Source: CBDEGK01 sp965237855
GTDB taxonomy: Bacteria > Pseudomonadota > Gammaproteobacteria > Pseudomonadales > Halieaceae
Reading direction: 5' to 3'
Assembly (NCBI GenBank): GCA_965237855.1
Contig: CBDEGK010000003.1
Coordinates: forward strand, 620,001-684,000
Length of the DNA: 64,000 bases
Positions 32,601 through 40,913 of this stretch are shown one piece after another. The position numbers and the translations under genes were made by a program. Position 1 is the stretch's first letter. Every line of letters begins with the position of its first letter. The notes beneath the pieces were generated by a model. It was not told the origin of the DNA. It saw nothing but the letters and a program-made list of their open reading frames with translations, and made no database searches.

Positions 32601-35003
32601 ATTGAATACACTGGGGCAGATATTGATCACAACCTCGCAACTGGCAACTGGCAACTGACTATTCCTATCGGTGATGAGCTTGCTGAGGGGATATATGATG
32701 TCGTCGCGGAGATAACTGATGGTGCGGGAAATTCCACCGCAGATGCGACCGTCGACGAACTCTTGGTTGATCTCTCGGGGCCGGCAGTACCCACGGTGAA
32801 TGCTTTGACCACCAATAATTCCACGCCAACGCTTACCGGTTCAGCGGTGGTTTCCGCTGGCGAGATTCTGACTGTCACCGTGAGCAATGGTTTTACCAGT
32901 CTGACTTATTTCGAGGGTGGTTCAGAACTAACTCTGGTTGGAACAGGCTGGACGCTAACTGTGCCGCCCGAGCAGGCGTTGATAGATGCGATATACGAGG
33001 TTGCCGCAAGAGTGGAAGATGTTGCCGGTAACATAACTACAGACGGCACCACCAACGAGTTGATAGTTGACAGCGCGGCACCGTTGATTGCCGACCAATC
33101 CCATGCCTTTAACGAAAACCGGGGAACGAATGCAGTTCTCGCCACGGTAGCTGCATCTGACCTCAGTGGTTTAGCAGATTTTGGGATACGCTGGGCTGAT
33201 GGCAGCGTGAATGAACAGAGTGAGGACGGTCTTGTTTGGATCGATGATAGCGGTCGAATACGGTTAACTGCTGTGGGTGTCTCTTCTGATATCAATGATT
33301 TTGAATCGGGCGCCAATAGCTGGGCAGGCACGATCGTGGCGATTGATCTCAATGGTCAGAGCGCGCAAGCCAGTGTGACGCTGGATGTGAAGAACGTTAA
33401 CGAGTCTACGTCTGAGCCAGCCCCCGAACCCACGCCAGAGCCGACCCCCGAACCCACGCCAGAGCCGACCGCAGAACCCACGCCAGAGCCGACGCCAGCG
33501 CCCACACCAGAACCGACTCCTGAGCCGACTCCGGAACCAACCCCAGCGCCCACGCCCGATCCTACTCCAGCGCCTACGCCGGAGCCGACGCCGGAACCGA
33601 CGCCAGCTCCCACTCCGGCGCCGGAACCGGCGACTCCTGAAGTGCCACAACCCGAGCCGGCGCCTGAACCCACGGCCGAACCGGCGCCTGAACCCGAGCC
33701 TGAGCCCGAGCCAGAGCTGCCCCCAAGTGTCATTGACCCTGGGAACGTGGTTGCGGAGTCGGGGGGAGGCGACGATCAGGGACAAGCTGGATTTGTCAGT
33801 GGTACCGGTGGCTCTGAGGGCGATTCAGGCTCAGGTAGTGCGGCGCTAACTGATATCTCGAATACTGTTGAAGCCATTGAAGATATTGCGGATGATTTGT
33901 GGAACATCGTTGATGATCAGTTGAGACTGTCTGTCGACCTGGCAGACCAACCGGTATCAGCTGAGGGGCAGACCCAGCTCTCTTTACCCGAGGCAACATT
34001 TACCCATGATGATCCCTTCGCACAGATTGAGGTAGAGGCAACGCTGGCGGATGGAAGCGCTTTGCCTGAGTACATTGAGTACGACGAAGATAGTATGACC
34101 TTTGTGGTAGACGGTGAGGCCGCCGCCGCCGAGGGGGTTAAAGAAATCCAATTGCAACTGACAGGCATTGCAGATGATGGTGAGAGTGCCTCGGGCAGCT
34201 TCACCATTGAGATTCTGGAATCCGAAGCTCAGGCAGAAGCGCCGTCGACAGAGGTGTCTGGTGATGAGCTTGTTGTCGACGAAGCACCGACCGAGGACGA
34301 CCCCGGCGCTGCGGGTGCCGGGCCGCAGGATGAGGCCGCAGAAGACACCACTGCGGCAGCCACACCGGAGGCACCATCCGCGGAAGAAGTAGCAACAAGT
34401 AGTCCCGCGGACCAGGCCGAGAGCTCTATTCGGCTGGCGGTTTCCCTGGATGATCAGCGCGTGTTGACGGAGGGTACCTCTACAATTGCCCTGCCAACCA
34501 ATACCTTTGAACATACCAATCCCGGGCAAGTCATCGAGATTGAAGCAACACTCGAAGATGGAGGTGCTTTACCTGAGTATGTCGATTTTGATCCGGAGAC
34601 CATGACCTTTGAAGTCGACGGGGCGGCAGCGGCAGAGGCGGGGAATAGCCAGATCGTTGTCTTGCTGGTGGGCAAAGATTCAGCGGGTAATAGTGCAACG
34701 GGCTTATTCGTCATTGAACTTGAAGATCCGCAAGAGAATGTCGAACCCGGAATTCTCGGCCAGGGTACTCCGGCCGATGGGCCCATTCAAACGTCGCCGG
34801 AGGGCGAAGAAGGGGCCGATGAACAAAATATCGACGCATTGGGCGACGACGAAGGTGAAGAGGGACAAAGCGAGGAGGAGGCGCCCCAAGCCCAGTCTGA
34901 GGGCAAAGATAATCTGGACTTACAACTCCTGCAGGCTTCGCGGTATAATTTAGTAGACCGTATAGAGCAGTTACTGGATGATATTCGGAACCTGTTCACA
35001 TAA
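14613..35003 (+). CDS. Giant LEPR-XLL-like / DUF4347 multidomain repeat protein (6,796 aa)
   Basis: This single open frame encodes an acidic protein of roughly 0.7 MDa. It starts at GTG 14613, with a weak AGGG seven bases upstream, followed by [18 protein letters not shown]. That resembles the LEPR-XLL N-terminal motif of very large surface proteins, and no Sec signal peptide is present. Order: DUF4347 at 73-226 ([20 protein letters not shown]), a choice-of-anchor-L-like domain at about 241-490, Ig-like and VCBS/cadherin-like domains, three LamG-like domains, four dystroglycan-type repeats, a long cadherin-like zone, ten Ig-like repeats, a Glu-Pro-Thr-Pro linker at about 6267-6371, two paralogous C-terminal modules and an acidic tail. 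I noticed only one cysteine (172). No RTX nonapeptides were seen. It is probably an adhesin or matrix protein, exported by the downstream cassette; both roles are inference. Confidence 0.93.
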   Translation: MNWKKRYRRLEERVLLDAAGAATVADAQEPVDNEQQQAEYKQELEDHTSLIAALGETQEDPETGEGEEPTTEILFVDSQIEDVDALLANLSGNVDVYFIDPEEDGAAFIADVLANSGKIFDAIHIISHGDAGELKLGNTTLTQDSLSGDTLEDVGSWGDALTESGDILIYGCSVAEGAQGIAFIEQLAEVTGADIAASVDDTGASALGGDWDLEVSAGDVEAEVAIQEDSQRQWGNLLALGVTDRDDLTNDDIAEAIAGDASGIGIDSITFDGDNDAIGTFTGLEDNASGDLMASGVVISTGNVADLPGDGTAGNQLSTNLDNAATVEDADLAASAANAGIDFAQSDITVFEFDFTPTVQKIALGYVFTTEETYNWAVNFDYTDLFGIYITDNSTATTSELVFSNLRELHQQANPDVVLNDNSLFDTGDNVEMNFVTTYESQVIDLDNYSGFGSGESYTVKFALADQTDSSLDSAAFFDYFGSSIRLDADEDNSSGATGFDFNNSFDASLGTPVPAAIVDSDVRITNYDEVNTSITKVYVQISNPSGSDEISIDTAGLTNISVASDTGTYIELDWIGTTGDPNNIAELKAALQAITYSNSDGLNTDPDDRVIQIYLSDGGTDSSLATTTIDMLRAIDTPTVDSQATDNDQPTISGTFDGANSDTLTIIVDPGGAEEATYTATSIQSSPSTSTGLSIDAGAGTWTLDLATAGQTLPDATYEIEVTNENADADETDSSSNELVVNTAAAIIATDDTLTVSEDDTGTTVPADGILGNDLFSSPAISTTGLIGNFFAVDDTAGDATWDDEQNDGTANIDREWNWGGNQSPINVSSSAAPQITKAYDFNGSLTATLDSYYDASVSENTASMEFWLKVDSGLSAASDYVIMDMGDSNEGFTLVYEPSASDNGKFSVYYNDDDGNTSDRYTAISSLELANTFDPTSDFFQLVITFDDVNDEIAWHINGQTAVAASLTVTETLAAGSGTNLDDWSHEKGSDPGESGIGGVADSFGGGTDNAGEVPVNFEGEIAAIRIYGYAGVNDATARAVQFGTTEVLANYDAMTAAGAEVIDVDGVIIPSGGFDTVTGGGGGEFTVHSDGEYTYNPDGEFEHLDVGETATDSVTYTVDDGSGNTDTATITVTITGINDVPDAPSAPGGGIAVDVDAGNAALGIVAPDYSVDNSLDPDNEDPEAGISTDPDVAEADEITITITQLPSEGEITLAGGTAVTLNQKLTVAELEGLQYDAPESVDVGGTYSGAAIDDFTYTVDDGYNIPVTGTVTIDINNFIPPPTIVSQTTIEESPTLTGTFDEVNAETLKVVVDGSTYEVTGLSGGPFDNGSGFTSDGAGNWTLDLDTAGQAILEGTHSVEVTNTKDSGATTSTDATTSELVIDYIEAPTAGSLFTNDQSPVLTGTFDEANGASLTIDITDPDGPNDEGPYTLGDPGFTSDGSGNWTLDLTVADGAGGSGGTVLADVETYDIDTSSSGGGVTKSDATSAELVVDTSLVETAEDDTLSVSEDSSAIDNTVPADGVLSNDFNIVGTVDANLDREFVAATDLGGNDFWVDENLTGMNWDFGGAKTQVNTDSNFPGITQAYDFTGTAANTTQEFSIDETESSYTFELWVKPDAAAVTGTEYVIFETGSTGDGFSITYTPGATPGTDIVELHYDDDDSNPNTDLSVTLTNLDATAEFVQISVVIDDTARDITLQVNGVHDSTRVFETVTDTYNGADDLDWSNNSGMALGGANGNAGGLGGGGANFIGEIAIFRIYDAALDSGDLEGNFSAVADHFRVIEATGDAAAQSLTEPEPGNLPDSVLITGTGGGTFEVFSDGSYSYDPNGQFEGLDETQTATDTFNYKLADVFGNTDTASVDTATVTVTINGVNDAPDAFDQAISVDVDDLDTSINLPLPVTLEDIDVDDTNANLTITITQVPGANHGFITKGDGTVLSVSDTITVAELDALEYDAPGAGTYDGLPVQDFTYTIDDGEASPVTGTVTIAIQGFIAVPTADSLTTVNLTPTLTGTFDEDAADDLKITVNGVDYEVTGLQGSPTYDTGLSTDGSGNWTLDLSTGGAVPAGLAAGNTYPVTVFVDDGFGGTNTDATTNELVVEVLGTPTVNTLVTTASNPVLTGTFDEADNGTLTLEIFLDDGANGPTGGVLHTFTLGDTGFSADGSGNWTLDLSAVTSPPNLADDEYHITITSDGGGQSEDNSGVSTVELEVDSSLTLQANPDNEAVDADDTVTVSASGVLSNDVRLTGSTNSNLLSEYIAEDDTPNNAIFEDELSSGVDFQFGFSQNPNIFPVTNYPGIVESYNIQGGADATADYADAITDADATFEFWFQAYDTVVDGTEYIVYETGSASSGFALTYTPNADPTDDVLTLYYDDADGGTTSTLSINLTGIDLTAEFIQAAVVLDVGAGIGLHVNGGSGTTGGLSSTGSPTVVDWSDNDDAALGKSSGALGADDQISGTPIALLGEYAIVRVYDTVLSAGSPGSANTIADSYVSTANHMFVSGASGFTSDTMSEPAPNTSANSVSITADSGGSATVYSDGSYTYDPNGAFDSLAFDATDTDTFTYTVSDVLGNTATNVVTITVSGVADIAPTLDTTIADQSDTDGDVISVNVSGNFADDDTLTFSETGLPSGLSISSGGLISGTLADDASDTDPYTVTVTADDGDQTVTDVFVWTVGDIAPTLDTTITDQANNDEDVVSLDLSTNFADDDPLTFTATGLPTGLSIGSGGVVSGTVSASSEEAFTVTVTADDGDQTVTDVFVWTVGDIAPTLDTTIADQSDTDGDVISVNVSGNFADDDTLTFSETGLPSGLSISSGGLISGTLADDASDTDPYTVTVTADDGDQTVTDVFVWTVGDIAPTVDTTIADQSDTDGDVISVNVSGNFADDDTLTFSETGLPSGLSISSGGLISGTLADDASDTGPYTVTVTADDGDQTVTDVFVWTVDDAVPEITSDGGNPTATIFVNEGTTAVTDVNASDVDTAQGDLTYTISGGADETAFSIDSSTGVLVFDSAPDYEIPTDHNGDNDYQVEVTVTDANGNTDSQLIMVTVNNIDDTPPVIDSDSTVSAAENFGTVTTVLQVTANESIASFDIIGGTDSGAFSIDGSGNITFDADPNFEPAGDANGDHDYELIVRVTDGSGNTDTQAITITLTNVNEQPTLDNALLDQGATEASSFNFTVPANTFNDVDIGDTLALTATLDNGDPLPSWLSFDGTEFTGTPDNGDVGTISVKVTATDDGGLTVTDTFDITVADVDQTPSAGNDSITVAESGTATQLVGGFSSVLNNDTGVNDTPVTVTVESGPSHASSFILNTDGTFSYTHDGTDTPTTDSFSYRVTDADGDFDIATVSITINAVDDTAPTFAGQSHGYVEGQTTGTVVATLSASDDFGVTGYTFALGGGTTSQDGFYSVDGSGQISITAAGVANAARNDFETTPNSFNYDLVATDAAGNTSSATVTLNVTDFDDETPEISSDGGGATASIDVDEDETAVTTVTADDVDTDPSALSFSLSGGDDSAKFSIDTSTGVLTFIVGPDFESPTDTGGDNTYEVEVQVSDGTRTDTQLSSVNVQNRDDGAPLISNASVNINENTVDTTLVYDVSDAATGTNNDPDGDPITYSITGGSGQTAFSINTSTGAITVLDSNQLDRESVSSLTLTVKASAGITPDTDTATITVNLDDVEETPADTTGSDLAGTVTEGDVGDAAETDTGTLVISDADATDSPSFADVGSTAGDNVRGAFELTSGVWTYTLDQSAVQNLAAAATTTDNITYTATDGTTATVVVTITGTNDDPVITSGDTKTVLENIATTTTVVDVDATDVDGETPTYSIIGGADAGDFNINTSTGALTFASSPDFESPADANTDNDYIIQVQAADGKGGTDTQTITITVSAVDETSPTANDDGIIVDEGATATSLVGGATSVLGNDIEGDIPVTVTLVSGPSHAAVDGFTLNLDGTFSYAHDDSETPTIDSFVYKVTDVDGDTATATVDITITPIDDTDPNITSTNSVSVAEGFGTATTVLAITADEAITNFSLSGTDVGDFSIDSSTGEITFNADPDFENPADDNGDNAYQLTVTVTDGNGNTDTQAITISVTNVDESAPSAGNDSITLNEGGSASVLDSTASSVLDNDTGVEDTPVTVTVESGPSHASSFILNTDGTFSYTHDGTDTPTTDSFSYRVTDADGDFDIATVSITINAVDDTAPTFAGQSHGYVEGQTTGTVVATLSASDDFGVTGYTFALGGGTTSQDGFYSVDGSGQISITAAGVANAARNDFETTPNSFNYDLVATDAAGNTSSATVTLNVTDFDDETPEISSDGGGATASIDVDEDETAVTTVTADDVDTDPSALSFSLSGGDDSAKFSIDTSTGVLTFIVGPDFESPTDTGGDNTYEVEVQVSDGTRTDTQLISVNVQNRDDNAPLISDDNVSINENTSNTTQVYDVNNVGGLGDDLDPDGNAVTYSITGGSGQTAFSIDSTTGAVTVIDSNQLDRESVSSLTLDITATSAGGSDTATVTFNLNDLDDNPVDTTGTDLSGDVTEGDVGDAAETDTGTLIIGDDDATASPSFVDQPSQAGSKALGTFELSSGVWTYTLDQSAVQNLAAAATTTDNITYTATDGTTAAVVVTITGTNDDPVITSGSGDTFSQGISENIAAVTTITATDVDDLTTLGYSILGGADASLFQIDSSGNLSFKTAPDFEVPEDSDSDNVYEVVVQVNDGVGGTDTQAVTVTVTNVDEGGPTGIDDNAAAAEGGSAIAGNLLTNDLASDTPITITAGTEGITGDAIGLGAVFNTNAGGFLTINADGSYGYTPPPLGSVPPGGLTETFIYTVTDSDGDTGTATLTILVADSDQNVLAVDDIDSALEGGAAATGDVLANDATGDAPASVTSAVDQDLNSLTIDSANATPAGGSITLNGDGSYSYTPPADGLVPAGGVTETFTYTVTDADGDTATATLTITVGDAGDVIPPTIDPGQAFDYLENRSAGDTVGVLTASDNNAIASFVFVDSGTTTSADGFYQVDVSGHITITTAGVTAASNDFETAPNAFVYSIRAADAAGNTATASVTLNVTDVVEVGGDTTPPVIGDQIVDYAENQIAGAVLGTIVASDNEGVSTYRFVNSNSTTSADGYFQIDSSGSVTLTSLGAGSALNDYETGLNSNDYDIRVLDAAGNSDTATLTLSVTDADENPPTAPTVNTLASTTDKPTITGSATLLADETLTVSVDGETYTEGDGNLSVTGSTWSLVIPVGNELSDGSYEVVATATDAAGNATSDATSAELSVDTEAPDIPTVNSLLTSSSTPTLTGTATVGAGETFTVQVGSTIYTDGDGHLTLTGTSWELVVPGASPVADGEYNVVAKVADPAGNVSIDVTLGELEVDTTAPGRPTVDTFTTNNVEPVLTGTAILGPNEILKVKVNGITYTEGDGNLTIFGDDTWTLAIPTPNALGEGVYEVVATATDLAGNAIADSTFIELTIDLTAPTVPTVNTLTTSTVPPIVTGTANPGSGETLNVTINGATYNNVLVVGGNWILDTGTSTPSSGALGTFIDGVSYDVDAVLIDEAGNDSSDFTNSEVTIDLTAPAQPTVNSQVTNTMTPVITGTAVVGGGDTLKVTINSVEYTAGDGNLVYNAGTETWTLTIPALDFLLDDVYDVTAEIDDGAGNIATDASSGELTVDTVFPSTPSVSPLTTVDNTPTLNGTATVVSGETLTVAVNGVVYEEGDGQLTLVGTDWTLTIPDANSLSEDTYSVTATVTDLAGNANEDNTNDELVVDLSGPPTPTVNSQVTSDTTPTIIGTYDSTASPGGLTVTIGTDVYVLGVDPELTAISDSWILNLNGTAGLPDATYNVVVVATDALGNNSSDLTAGELIVDTTDPLIAPTVNAIATSDDTPFLTGTAVLETGESLFVTVNGKTYTQADAALDLVGNNWTLLIPNPDALADGTYEVTATIRDAATNSISDATSNELVVDSAAPAPPVVVAQITNSPLPTIEGNAFLQAGEQLRVTVNGIEYTGADIDHNLATGNWQLTIPIGDELAEGIYDVVAEITDGAGNSTADATVDELLVDLSGPAVPTVNALTTNNSTPTLTGSAVVSAGEILTVTVSNGFTSLTYFEGGSELTLVGTGWTLTVPPEQALIDAIYEVAARVEDVAGNITTDGTTNELIVDSAAPLIADQSHAFNENRGTNAVLATVAASDLSGLADFGIRWADGSVNEQSEDGLVWIDDSGRIRLTAVGVSSDINDFESGANSWAGTIVAIDLNGQSAQASVTLDVKNVNESTSEPAPEPTPEPTPEPTPEPTAEPTPEPTPAPTPEPTPEPTPEPTPAPTPDPTPAPTPEPTPEPTPAPTPAPEPATPEVPQPEPAPEPTAEPAPEPEPEPEPELPPSVIDPGNVVAESGGGDDQGQAGFVSGTGGSEGDSGSGSAALTDISNTVEAIEDIADDLWNIVDDQLRLSVDLADQPVSAEGQTQLSLPEATFTHDDPFAQIEVEATLADGSALPEYIEYDEDSMTFVVDGEAAAAEGVKEIQLQLTGIADDGESASGSFTIEILESEAQAEAPSTEVSGDELVVDEAPTEDDPGAAGAGPQDEAAEDTTAAATPEAPSAEEVATSSPADQAESSIRLAVSLDDQRVLTEGTSTIALPTNTFEHTNPGQVIEIEATLEDGGALPEYVDFDPETMTFEVDGAAAAEAGNSQIVVLLVGKDSAGNSATGLFVIELEDPQENVEPGILGQGTPADGPIQTSPEGEEGADEQNIDALGDDEGEEGQSEEEAPQAQSEGKDNLDLQLLQASRYNLVDRIEQLLDDIRNLFT
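16860..18460 (+). repeat. Supermodule 1: VCBS-like domain split by a LamG-like insert
   Basis: A Big_9/VCBS-like domain opens with [12 protein letters not shown]...GILGND. It is interrupted by a LamG-like segment (about 17100-17745, e.g. [13 protein letters not shown]) and resumes at [21 protein letters not shown] second cadherin-like domain with LEGLQYDAP follows. The same order recurs at 19119 and 21270. Confidence 0.7.
19119..20590 (+). repeat. Supermodule 2: VCBS-like domain split by a LamG-like insert
   Basis: Second copy, starting 2,259 bases after the first: [12 protein letters not shown]...GVLSND, LamG-like segment at about 19360-19960 ([12 protein letters not shown]), resumption at [20 protein letters not shown], then a cadherin-like domain with LDALEYDAP. 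Two Ig-like domains separate it from each neighbouring copy. Confidence 0.7.
21270..22370 (+). repeat. Supermodule 3: VCBS-like domain split by a LamG-like insert (shorter)
   Basis: Third copy, 2,151 bases after the second: [17 protein letters not shown], LamG-like segment at about 21500-22110 ([12 protein letters not shown]), resumption at [20 protein letters not shown]. It lacks the trailing cadherin-like domain of the first two and runs straight into the 270-base repeat array. Confidence 0.7.
22377..23450 (+). repeat. Four tandem dystroglycan-type repeats of about 270 bases
   Basis: Units begin at 22377, 22647, 22911 and 23181, each with GATATCGCGCCGACG at its 5' end. Units 1, 3 and 4 are 270 bases and nearly identical (protein: [20 protein letters not shown]). 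Unit 2 is 264 bases and diverged in its middle but shares the ends. The fold looks like He_PIG/dystroglycan-type cadherin-like domains of about 90 residues. Confidence 0.85.
24489..25302 (+). repeat. Long direct repeat, copy 1 (about 814 bases)
   Basis: As read by eye, this stretch is base-for-base the same as 27012-27825, 2,523 bases downstream. The first difference comes at 25303 (G against T, Ser against Ile in the protein). It covers most of a VCBS-type domain, one cadherin-like domain and most of a second. Confidence 0.85.
27012..27825 (+). repeat. Long direct repeat, copy 2 (about 814 bases)
   Basis: Second copy of the 24489-25302 block, in the same reading frame (offset 841 codons). 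A further shared stretch of about 90 bases occurs at 25852-25943 and 28372-28463, with diverged DNA between. The duplication therefore spans a larger, partly diverged unit of about 2.5 kb. Confidence 0.85.
30150..33080 (+). repeat. Array of ten bacterial Ig-like repeats
   Basis: Ten units of about 95-100 residues each open with a PTVN-like start ([80 protein letters not shown]). Most then contain a TxTGxA strand, a GETLxVxVNGxxY strand, W-x-L-x-I-P and a closing ATDxAGN...ELxVD. They match the Big_13-type Ig-like fold and would form a long stiff stalk. DNA identity between units is low, so this array is older than the 270-base and 814-base repeats. Confidence 0.8.
33411..33725 (+). repeat. 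Glu-Pro-Thr-Pro linker
   Basis: About 105 residues of repeated E-P-T-P / A-P-T-P and E-P-E-P units. It separates the repeat stalk from the two C-terminal modules. Such proline-rich stretches are extended and often cross the cell wall or outer layers. Confidence 0.9.
33895..35003 (+). repeat. Two paralogous C-terminal modules and acidic tail of the giant protein
   Basis: Module A (about 33913-34220) and module B (about 34420-34725) share the order RLSVxLxDQ, GxxxLxLPxxTFxH, IEVEATLxDGxALPEYxxxD, MTFxVDGxAAAxxG and a final strand. They are joined by Asp/Glu/Ala-rich linkers. The last 30 residues ([19 protein letters not shown], then DDIRNLFT) look amphipathic. No LPXTG, PEP-CTERM or autotransporter barrel is visible. 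Confidence 0.75.
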
Positions 35004-35023
35004 TTACAACTAAAACAATGAGT

Positions 35024-35041
35024 TACCTTTAAGCTTAGGTA
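35024..35041. promoter_or_regulatory. Imperfect palindrome between giant gene and TolC gene
   Basis: TACCTTTAAGCTTAGGTA lies in the 85-base gap downstream of the giant stop codon. It can form a short stem around AAGCTT with no T-run, so it is not a convincing terminator. It may be a protein site or RNA-processing stem that sets the ratio of giant protein to exporter. Confidence 0.3.
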
Positions 35042-35088
35042 GGATGTTGGGGAGCATTTTATTTGGGTAATTAGGAGCCTAGTCTAGA

Positions 35089-36615
35089 GTGTTGGTAAAA
35101 ATAGGGCGTCTCGCTGGCATTTGCATGCTGGCGGGCTGTGCAGTGAGCCCCCAACCAGTGTCGGAACAGGAAGTTTCAGACGTGCTGGCGGAGGATCGTG
35201 AGCGGATTGAGGAATTCAGGGAACCCCTGAACGGCCCCATTACGCTGCACGAGGTGATGTCGCGCGCGGTACTTAATAATCTGGAACACCGGGTGGCCCG
35301 GATGGAGCAGGCCGTTGCACTTGGCAGCTATGAATTGGCGCGCTACGACATGTTGCCATCCATGGATGTTTCTTATGGACGGCTTAATCGGGACAAGATT
35401 AGCGCATCCACCAGTATATCCGTCGCAACCGGAGAGGAATCGCTGGAGCCCTCCACCTCCCAGGAATTACAGCGCGACGTCGGCAATTTTTCTGCGTCCT
35501 GGAATCTCCTCGATTTTGGGGTCAGTTACTACCAAGCTCAACAGGAGGCTGATCGCTACCTGATTTCCAGAGAAACGCGAAAACGTGTGCTGATGAACTT
35601 GATGCAGCAGGCACGCATGTTGTACTGGCGAGCCTGGGCCGCGCAGAGTACCCAGGAGACAGTAGATCAGATTCTTGCTGACGCGAACAAAGCATATGAC
35701 GAAATATCCGAGGTCATCGAAACGCGTCAGTACACCAGCATTCTTCCAAATTTGCGTCTCAAGCGGCAGTTGTTCGATCTTGTGCGTGAACTGGAGACGT
35801 TGTCAGAAGAGCTGAACGAGGCGAACATAGAACTCGCTCAAATTATTAATGTGCCTACCACCAGCAGAATCGAGCTCGTCGGCTTGCATGCGGGACATGA
35901 AGACTTCGCCAATATGTCGCTGCTTCCCATGTTGCCTGCCATACCTGGGGATGGCACGGAATTGGAGATAACGGCACTCACCAATTCGACCGAGTTAACC
36001 GAGCAAATATATAACGTTCGTATTGATCATGCCGAGACTCGCAAGGCACTATTGCGTTTACTCCCCGGCATCGAGGTCGGTTATACCGGTAGTTCAGATA
36101 GTAACAAGTTCCTGGTACACAACAATTGGTCGGAAGTGGGCGTGGAGGTTAGCTGGAACCTGTTGAATCTCGCCACCACTAAGCAAGTACTTGAGAACAA
36201 TGACCTGCGCGAAGAATTATCTTTACAGCGCAGGCTGGCGGTGAGTATGGCGGTCATCACCAAGCTCAACCTGTCACTTTATCAATACGATGTAACCAAG
36301 CGGCGACTGGATCTTGCCAAGGAAGTGAAGCTGATCGATACTGAAATTGCCAAGCACACCCGCAATGCCTCTCTCACCAGTACGGCATCCAAGGTGGAAA
36401 GCGTAGTGACCTCCGCTGCAGCACTACGAACTGATCTGAGCATGCTGCAAGCGTACGCCAACGCACAATCCGCCTACGGAGCGGTGTTGGTTTCCCTGGG
36501 TCTGAACCCGGTTCCGGAAGCCTACCTAGACTTGGAAATGCACGAATTGACCAATGTCATATCGGTGTACGACAAGACCTGGCAGGGCGGAAATATCCCA
36601 CTGGCCACTTTCTAG
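35089..36615 (+). CDS. TolC-family outer-membrane channel lipoprotein
   Basis: The 508-residue protein begins at GTG 35089 with AGGAG eleven bases upstream. Its N-terminus MLVKIGRLAGICMLAGCAVS has a lipobox (LAGC, Cys17), so it is a lipoprotein like OprM. The rest has the two internally repeated helical-hairpin/strand halves of the TolC/OEP fold, e.g. LMQQARMLYWRAWAAQ and the long coiled region around 320-460. It would form a trimeric channel across the outer membrane and periplasm. It is the first of four cassette genes after the giant gene, so it is probably the outer-membrane exit for that protein. Confidence 0.88.
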   Translation: MLVKIGRLAGICMLAGCAVSPQPVSEQEVSDVLAEDRERIEEFREPLNGPITLHEVMSRAVLNNLEHRVARMEQAVALGSYELARYDMLPSMDVSYGRLNRDKISASTSISVATGEESLEPSTSQELQRDVGNFSASWNLLDFGVSYYQAQQEADRYLISRETRKRVLMNLMQQARMLYWRAWAAQSTQETVDQILADANKAYDEISEVIETRQYTSILPNLRLKRQLFDLVRELETLSEELNEANIELAQIINVPTTSRIELVGLHAGHEDFANMSLLPMLPAIPGDGTELEITALTNSTELTEQIYNVRIDHAETRKALLRLLPGIEVGYTGSSDSNKFLVHNNWSEVGVEVSWNLLNLATTKQVLENNDLREELSLQRRLAVSMAVITKLNLSLYQYDVTKRRLDLAKEVKLIDTEIAKHTRNASLTSTASKVESVVTSAAALRTDLSMLQAYANAQSAYGAVLVSLGLNPVPEAYLDLEMHELTNVISVYDKTWQGGNIPLATF

Positions 36616-36670
36616 CCTGTACAATAACAAACAAGCCGAAACCACTGCCGTCAGTTTCAAGGAGGCTCCG

Positions 36671-37447
36671 TTGAAGAGAGTTAGGCTGATTGTAATTTTA
36701 TTGGCGCTCATGCCGTCGTTCGCGCCAGCCCAGGTCGATGACGAATTTGGCATGGATAATACCCTGCCGGGCCTGCAGACCAACGTTGTCAGAGCCCAGT
36801 TAGCGCCTCTAAAGAAGGCTGTTTTTTCCGCGGGTATCGCCGCCATCGTTCAATCAGTCAGCGTTCAAGAAGGGGAAGCCGTCAAGGCTGGGCAAACCCT
36901 GCTGAATTTCGATTGCGATCGAATTCAGGCTTCACGCTCTGTAGCGCAGGCCCGTATTAACAGCGCCAGCGCCACCTTGAAGGTCAACGAAGAACTGCTT
37001 CGGCTTAATAGTGTGGGCCCGCTGGAAGTTGAATTGAACAGGGCAGAACTCCAAGTGGCAAAGGGAGAACTAGCCGCGGTTAGGTCCCAGTTGAAGTATT
37101 GCCAGCTCAAGGCGCCCTTCGACGGTGCCATTACCATGCGGGTAGTAGAACCCCACCAGTTCGTCGCCGAAGGCGAGACCATGTTGGAACTTGTGTCGAA
37201 AGATAGCCTGGAAGTCAGAATGTTGATGCCCTCTACCTCCCTGGCGTGGCTGCGAGAAGGTGCCAGCTTCAGCATGCTGGTGGAAGAGTTGAACGTCGCG
37301 ATGCCAGGAAAAATTGTACGGATTGGTGGAGCCGTTGATCCCGTTAGCCTGACTATCAATGTATTTGGTCGGCTGCTGGAAGATGATGAAGGTCTCCTGC
37401 CCGGTATGAGCGGTCAGGTGGAATTCACGGGTGTGGAGTTCGAGTAA
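36671..37447 (+). CDS. Periplasmic HlyD-like adaptor (short form)
   Basis: I place the start at TTG 36671, since AAGGAGG lies five bases upstream. This gives a clean signal peptide (KRVRLIVILLALMPSFAPAQ) and a 258-residue protein. The frame is open upstream but overlaps the TolC gene and adds a non-signal-like stretch. The protein has a lipoyl half (IVQSVSVQEGEAVKAGQTLL), a short helical hairpin, the second lipoyl half (KAPFDGAITMRVVEPHQFVAEG) and a beta-barrel. It is an unanchored periplasmic adaptor that would join the TolC channel to the inner-membrane parts. It ends with TAATGA, overlapping the next start by one base. Confidence 0.88.
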   Translation: MKRVRLIVILLALMPSFAPAQVDDEFGMDNTLPGLQTNVVRAQLAPLKKAVFSAGIAAIVQSVSVQEGEAVKAGQTLLNFDCDRIQASRSVAQARINSASATLKVNEELLRLNSVGPLEVELNRAELQVAKGELAAVRSQLKYCQLKAPFDGAITMRVVEPHQFVAEGETMLELVSKDSLEVRMLMPSTSLAWLREGASFSMLVEELNVAMPGKIVRIGGAVDPVSLTINVFGRLLEDDEGLLPGMSGQVEFTGVEFE

Positions 37448-38805
37448 TGAGTGAGGCTGGTGCTGAGCAACAACTCAAAGCGCTGGCCAACATGTTGCTG
37501 TTGCAGCAGCGACTGCGTGAGGCGCAGAACATCCCCGAGCTCGGCTTTATCCTCGCCAACGATACCCAGTCCCTGGTCAAATATATCGGCGCGGTGGTCT
37601 GGAGTATTCGTTCCGAGACTTCCAGTGGAGGGTCCATCGTCAGCGTCTCCGGCGCGGTTGCGCACGATCCGCACTCGCCCTATCTGCAATGGATGAAAGC
37701 TGTTTGCAAGTTTGTCGGCGAGTCTGCTGGCAGCTCCGCAAAGGAAATTGTTAAGCGCGATCTTCCTGAGAACCTTGCTCCGGGCTGGGACAAGCATGGT
37801 TCCGCGTGTCTGCAGTGGTGCCCGCTGGTTTCTGGTGCGGGAGTGCTTCTCGGGGGCATGCTGCTTTGGCGGGACAAGCCGTTGGTGGAGTCTGAACAGA
37901 GAATTATCGCCAATTGGCTTGGTGCTGCGGGTTATAGTCTGGGCGCTTTGGCCGGGAAAACGTTTTCCCGCACACCATTTGTTTGGACCATGCTTCGTAA
38001 GAGGATTGTAGCCGGGGCGGCAGCCGCACTATTTTTCCTGATGTTCCTGCCAGTTCGTCTTTCGGTGCTAGCCCCCGCTGAAATAATTGCCAGGGATCCG
38101 CTGATTGTTAAAGCACCCCTCGATGGAATTATAGCCGACCTGCATGTCCGCCCGAACATGGTTGTAGAAGCTGGTACCAGGTTGGTTAGCCTTGATGATA
38201 CCGAGCTACAGACGCGTCTCGATGTTGCGGAGCAGGCCTTCGCCATCAGCCGCGCACAGTACCAGCAGGCGGGGCAGTCGGCGAGTCGGGATATGAATGC
38301 CAAGGCATCCCTGCGGGTTTTGGCATTGGAAAGTGAAAAGCGTAAAGCGGAGGTGGTTTACGTCTCGTCACTCCTGGATCGAAGCAGTGTGGAAGCAGCC
38401 AAGCCGGGTGTGGTTATGATGCCGAGCCCCGATGAGTTGATCGGCAAGCCAGTTGTCACCGGTGAGCGTTTAATGACCATTGCAGATCCGGAGAACACGC
38501 AACTGGAAGCCTGGCTGGCCGTTGGCGATGACATCAGCCTCACAGATGATGCGCTTGTTGAGTTTTTCCCAAATGTGGCGCCAGACAAGAAATTTCTGGT
38601 CAAGCTAAGCAGAATGGATTACCGGGCGGAGGTCACCGAGACCGGAGACCTTGCCTTCAGGGTTCGCGGCGAATTTGAAGATAGTGATTCACTCCCGCGC
38701 ATTGGTATGCGTGGAACAGCCAAAATCTACGGAGAAGATGTCGTGCTGGCGTATTACTTATTCAGGAAGCCAATGGTGACTGTGCGCCGCTGGCTGGGTG
38801 TATGA
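37447..38805 (+). CDS. Inner-membrane HlyD-like adaptor with cytoplasmic GAF-like domain
   Basis: The 452-residue protein has an unusual layout. Residues about 5-170 are soluble and GAF-like (QNIPELGFILANDTQSLVKY, CLQWCPLVSGAGVLLGGMLLW). A single membrane helix follows at 187-206, then a periplasmic HlyD part with lipoyl half VKAPLDGIIADLHVRPNMVVEAG, coiled hairpin and barrel. A cytoplasmic sensor domain is thus coupled to a periplasmic adaptor, perhaps gating export. It is translationally coupled to both neighbours: one-base overlap before it and eight bases after. The function of the GAF part (ligand or protein docking) is unknown. Confidence 0.85.
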   Translation: MSEAGAEQQLKALANMLLLQQRLREAQNIPELGFILANDTQSLVKYIGAVVWSIRSETSSGGSIVSVSGAVAHDPHSPYLQWMKAVCKFVGESAGSSAKEIVKRDLPENLAPGWDKHGSACLQWCPLVSGAGVLLGGMLLWRDKPLVESEQRIIANWLGAAGYSLGALAGKTFSRTPFVWTMLRKRIVAGAAAALFFLMFLPVRLSVLAPAEIIARDPLIVKAPLDGIIADLHVRPNMVVEAGTRLVSLDDTELQTRLDVAEQAFAISRAQYQQAGQSASRDMNAKASLRVLALESEKRKAEVVYVSSLLDRSSVEAAKPGVVMMPSPDELIGKPVVTGERLMTIADPENTQLEAWLAVGDDISLTDDALVEFFPNVAPDKKFLVKLSRMDYRAEVTETGDLAFRVRGEFEDSDSLPRIGMRGTAKIYGEDVVLAYYLFRKPMVTVRRWLGV

Positions 38806-40912
38806 AACCTTCCCCCCCCTACCGCGCAATGTACGTCAGGATCTTGAATTAATCGAAGTTGCCTCCTTTGAGGACGGCTCTCCCCGCTGGCGCCTGTACG
38901 ACCCGGTGGCCAATCAGTTTTTCGACCTGGGTTGGCTGGAGTTGGAGATTCTGCGTGAGCTACGCAATAACCCCAAACACGTTTTGAGTAGTGCAGAACT
39001 GGCGAAAATTATAGCCAATCGGGCCAACGTGATATGTAATTCCAACCAGATCGAAGAATTCATCGAGTTTCTAGATGTTAATGGTTTGCTCTGGGCTGAG
39101 GGGGAGTTGGCACAGAAGGGGCGGTTAGATCTGCGGAAATCAAAGGCGCTGGATTTCGTTCAGAAATTGGTGAAGCAGTTTATGTTTCTGCGAATACCAA
39201 TACTGCACCCGGACAGCATGCTTGACCGTTTGCTTCCTTACGTGGGCTGGGCTTTTAACCCGGCTATCTGGTGGTTGGTATTGGCGAACACGATTGTCGC
39301 GGTATATTTGACATCGCGCCAGCTGGATTACTTCCTCAATACATTTATCAGCTACTTCAAGCCGATTGGTTTTATCTACTTTGCGATCGCCATCATCCTG
39401 GCGAAAATTCTGCACGAATTTGGGCATGCCCTCGTGGCGAGAAAGCTGGGTTGTTCGGTGCGAGCGATGGGTGTGGCCCTACTGCTGTTTTGGCCCATTT
39501 TGTATACCGATACTACCGATGCCTGGCGGTTAAAACGGCGAAGTGGTCGGGTCTGGATTGGACTGGCGGGGATGATGGTGGAGATGGCAATTGCGTCAGT
39601 CGCCCTACTGCTATGGAATTTCTTCCCGGACGGTGTATTTCGCACCCTGCTGTTCATGCTGGCGACCTCCACGTGGTTGATGACGTTGTTTGTCAACCTC
39701 AACCCGTTTATGAAATTTGATGGCTACTATGTACTCTCAGATATGACGGGGGTCGAAAATCTGCATGAGCGCGCTGGAGCCATGGGTAAGTGGTGGCTAC
39801 GTGAGCGTATTTTCAAGTATGACGACCCTGCACCAGAAATGGGTAAGCGCTGGTTAGTCTTTTTCGCCTATGCCACCTGGATATACCGGTTACTGATATT
39901 CACCGGCATCTTCTGGGTCCTGTACGCATACTTTTTTAAGGCGCTGGGTATTATTATGGCTATGGTCCAAGTGACGCGCATGTTGATTCTGCCCATTGGT
40001 AAAGAAGTCCAGATTTGGTGGGAGAAGCGCGAGGCCCTGGATGTAACCCGCACCCGCTGGTCGGGGGCTGCTGTGCTGCTTATCGCAGCATTGTTTGCTA
40101 CGCCGCTGGATGGTGACCTTGAGCTACCGGCCTACTGGCAGGCGCGTCAGGTTGTGACGCTGTACTCCCCCATCTCAGGCGTGGTTGAGGCCATGCCTGA
40201 GAGTGTCGAGGCACTCGTAGCAATGGGGGAGACAGTTTTTGTCATAGGCTCGCCCGACCTGCGCTTTGAATTGGAACAAGCCAAACACGATGTGACGGCC
40301 AGTCGCTATGAGCTTCGGCGAACCGGTGTTAGTTCCAGCCTGGCACAGGACCGGCTGGCGCTTCAGGCTCGCTTGAGTGGCGCGCTGAAGAGATCTACTG
40401 ACACACGCATGCAGTTGGAGGATGCACACCTACGGGCCGATTTTGATGCCAAGCTAACGGATGTGCAGCCGGATCTGCGGGCAGGAGATTGGGTGCAGAA
40501 GGGAGACCGGCTGATTACGCTGCTTGATCAATCCTCGGGAGAAGTGGTGGCCTATCTCGGAGAGTCCGATCTAGACCTGGTATCGCCCGGCGCAGCGGGG
40601 CGATTCTATCCGTACGGGGGGACGCGGCAGCCCTTCAACGTTGTGCTTGAGCAGATAGATGATTTTGCCTTGGAGAATCTGGAACAACCTTACGCTGCAT
40701 CCACATTTTCTGGCGACCTGGATGTGCGCGATGGCAAGGATGGTGCGATCATCCCGCAGCGAGCTACCTACCGCATCCTGTTGACAGCTAGTGAACCGGT
40801 GCGCGATCGCATTTTGTCAGGTGTGCTTGTGCTGGACTCTGAATCCCGGTCATTTTTGGCGAGTGTTTGGCGTCGAATCGTGGGAGTGTGGCGGCGCGAG
40901 GCGGGTTTCTAG
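38798..40912 (+). CDS. M50 (site-2-protease-like) membrane metalloprotease with PqqD-like and HlyD-like domains
   Basis: The 704-residue protein starts at GTG 38798, inside the end of the preceding gene. Residues 28-100 (PRWRLYDPVANQFFDLGWLE, then FLDVNGLLW) look like a PqqD-type winged helix, the fold that binds leader peptides in RiPP pathways. A polytopic M50 domain follows with zinc motif HEFGH at 206-210 and the second motif NLNPFMKFDG at 300-309, so the catalytic residues are intact. After further helices, about 455 onwards is a periplasmic HlyD/lipoyl-like region (YSPISGVVEAMPESVEALVA). The layout matches entries annotated as putative peptide zinc metalloproteases. It is the only candidate catalytic component of this cassette; whether it cleaves or only translocates the giant protein is unknown. 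Confidence 0.88.
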   Translation: MYETFPPLPRNVRQDLELIEVASFEDGSPRWRLYDPVANQFFDLGWLELEILRELRNNPKHVLSSAELAKIIANRANVICNSNQIEEFIEFLDVNGLLWAEGELAQKGRLDLRKSKALDFVQKLVKQFMFLRIPILHPDSMLDRLLPYVGWAFNPAIWWLVLANTIVAVYLTSRQLDYFLNTFISYFKPIGFIYFAIAIILAKILHEFGHALVARKLGCSVRAMGVALLLFWPILYTDTTDAWRLKRRSGRVWIGLAGMMVEMAIASVALLLWNFFPDGVFRTLLFMLATSTWLMTLFVNLNPFMKFDGYYVLSDMTGVENLHERAGAMGKWWLRERIFKYDDPAPEMGKRWLVFFAYATWIYRLLIFTGIFWVLYAYFFKALGIIMAMVQVTRMLILPIGKEVQIWWEKREALDVTRTRWSGAAVLLIAALFATPLDGDLELPAYWQARQVVTLYSPISGVVEAMPESVEALVAMGETVFVIGSPDLRFELEQAKHDVTASRYELRRTGVSSSLAQDRLALQARLSGALKRSTDTRMQLEDAHLRADFDAKLTDVQPDLRAGDWVQKGDRLITLLDQSSGEVVAYLGESDLDLVSPGAAGRFYPYGGTRQPFNVVLEQIDDFALENLEQPYAASTFSGDLDVRDGKDGAIIPQRATYRILLTASEPVRDRILSGVLVLDSESRSFLASVWRRIVGVWRREAGF

Positions 40913-40913
40913 C

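Noticed and set aside
14613..40912. Ordinary type I secretion locus with an RTX adhesin
   Set aside because: No GGxGxDxxx repeats were seen in the giant protein and there is no ABC transporter gene; the fourth component is an M50 metalloprotease.
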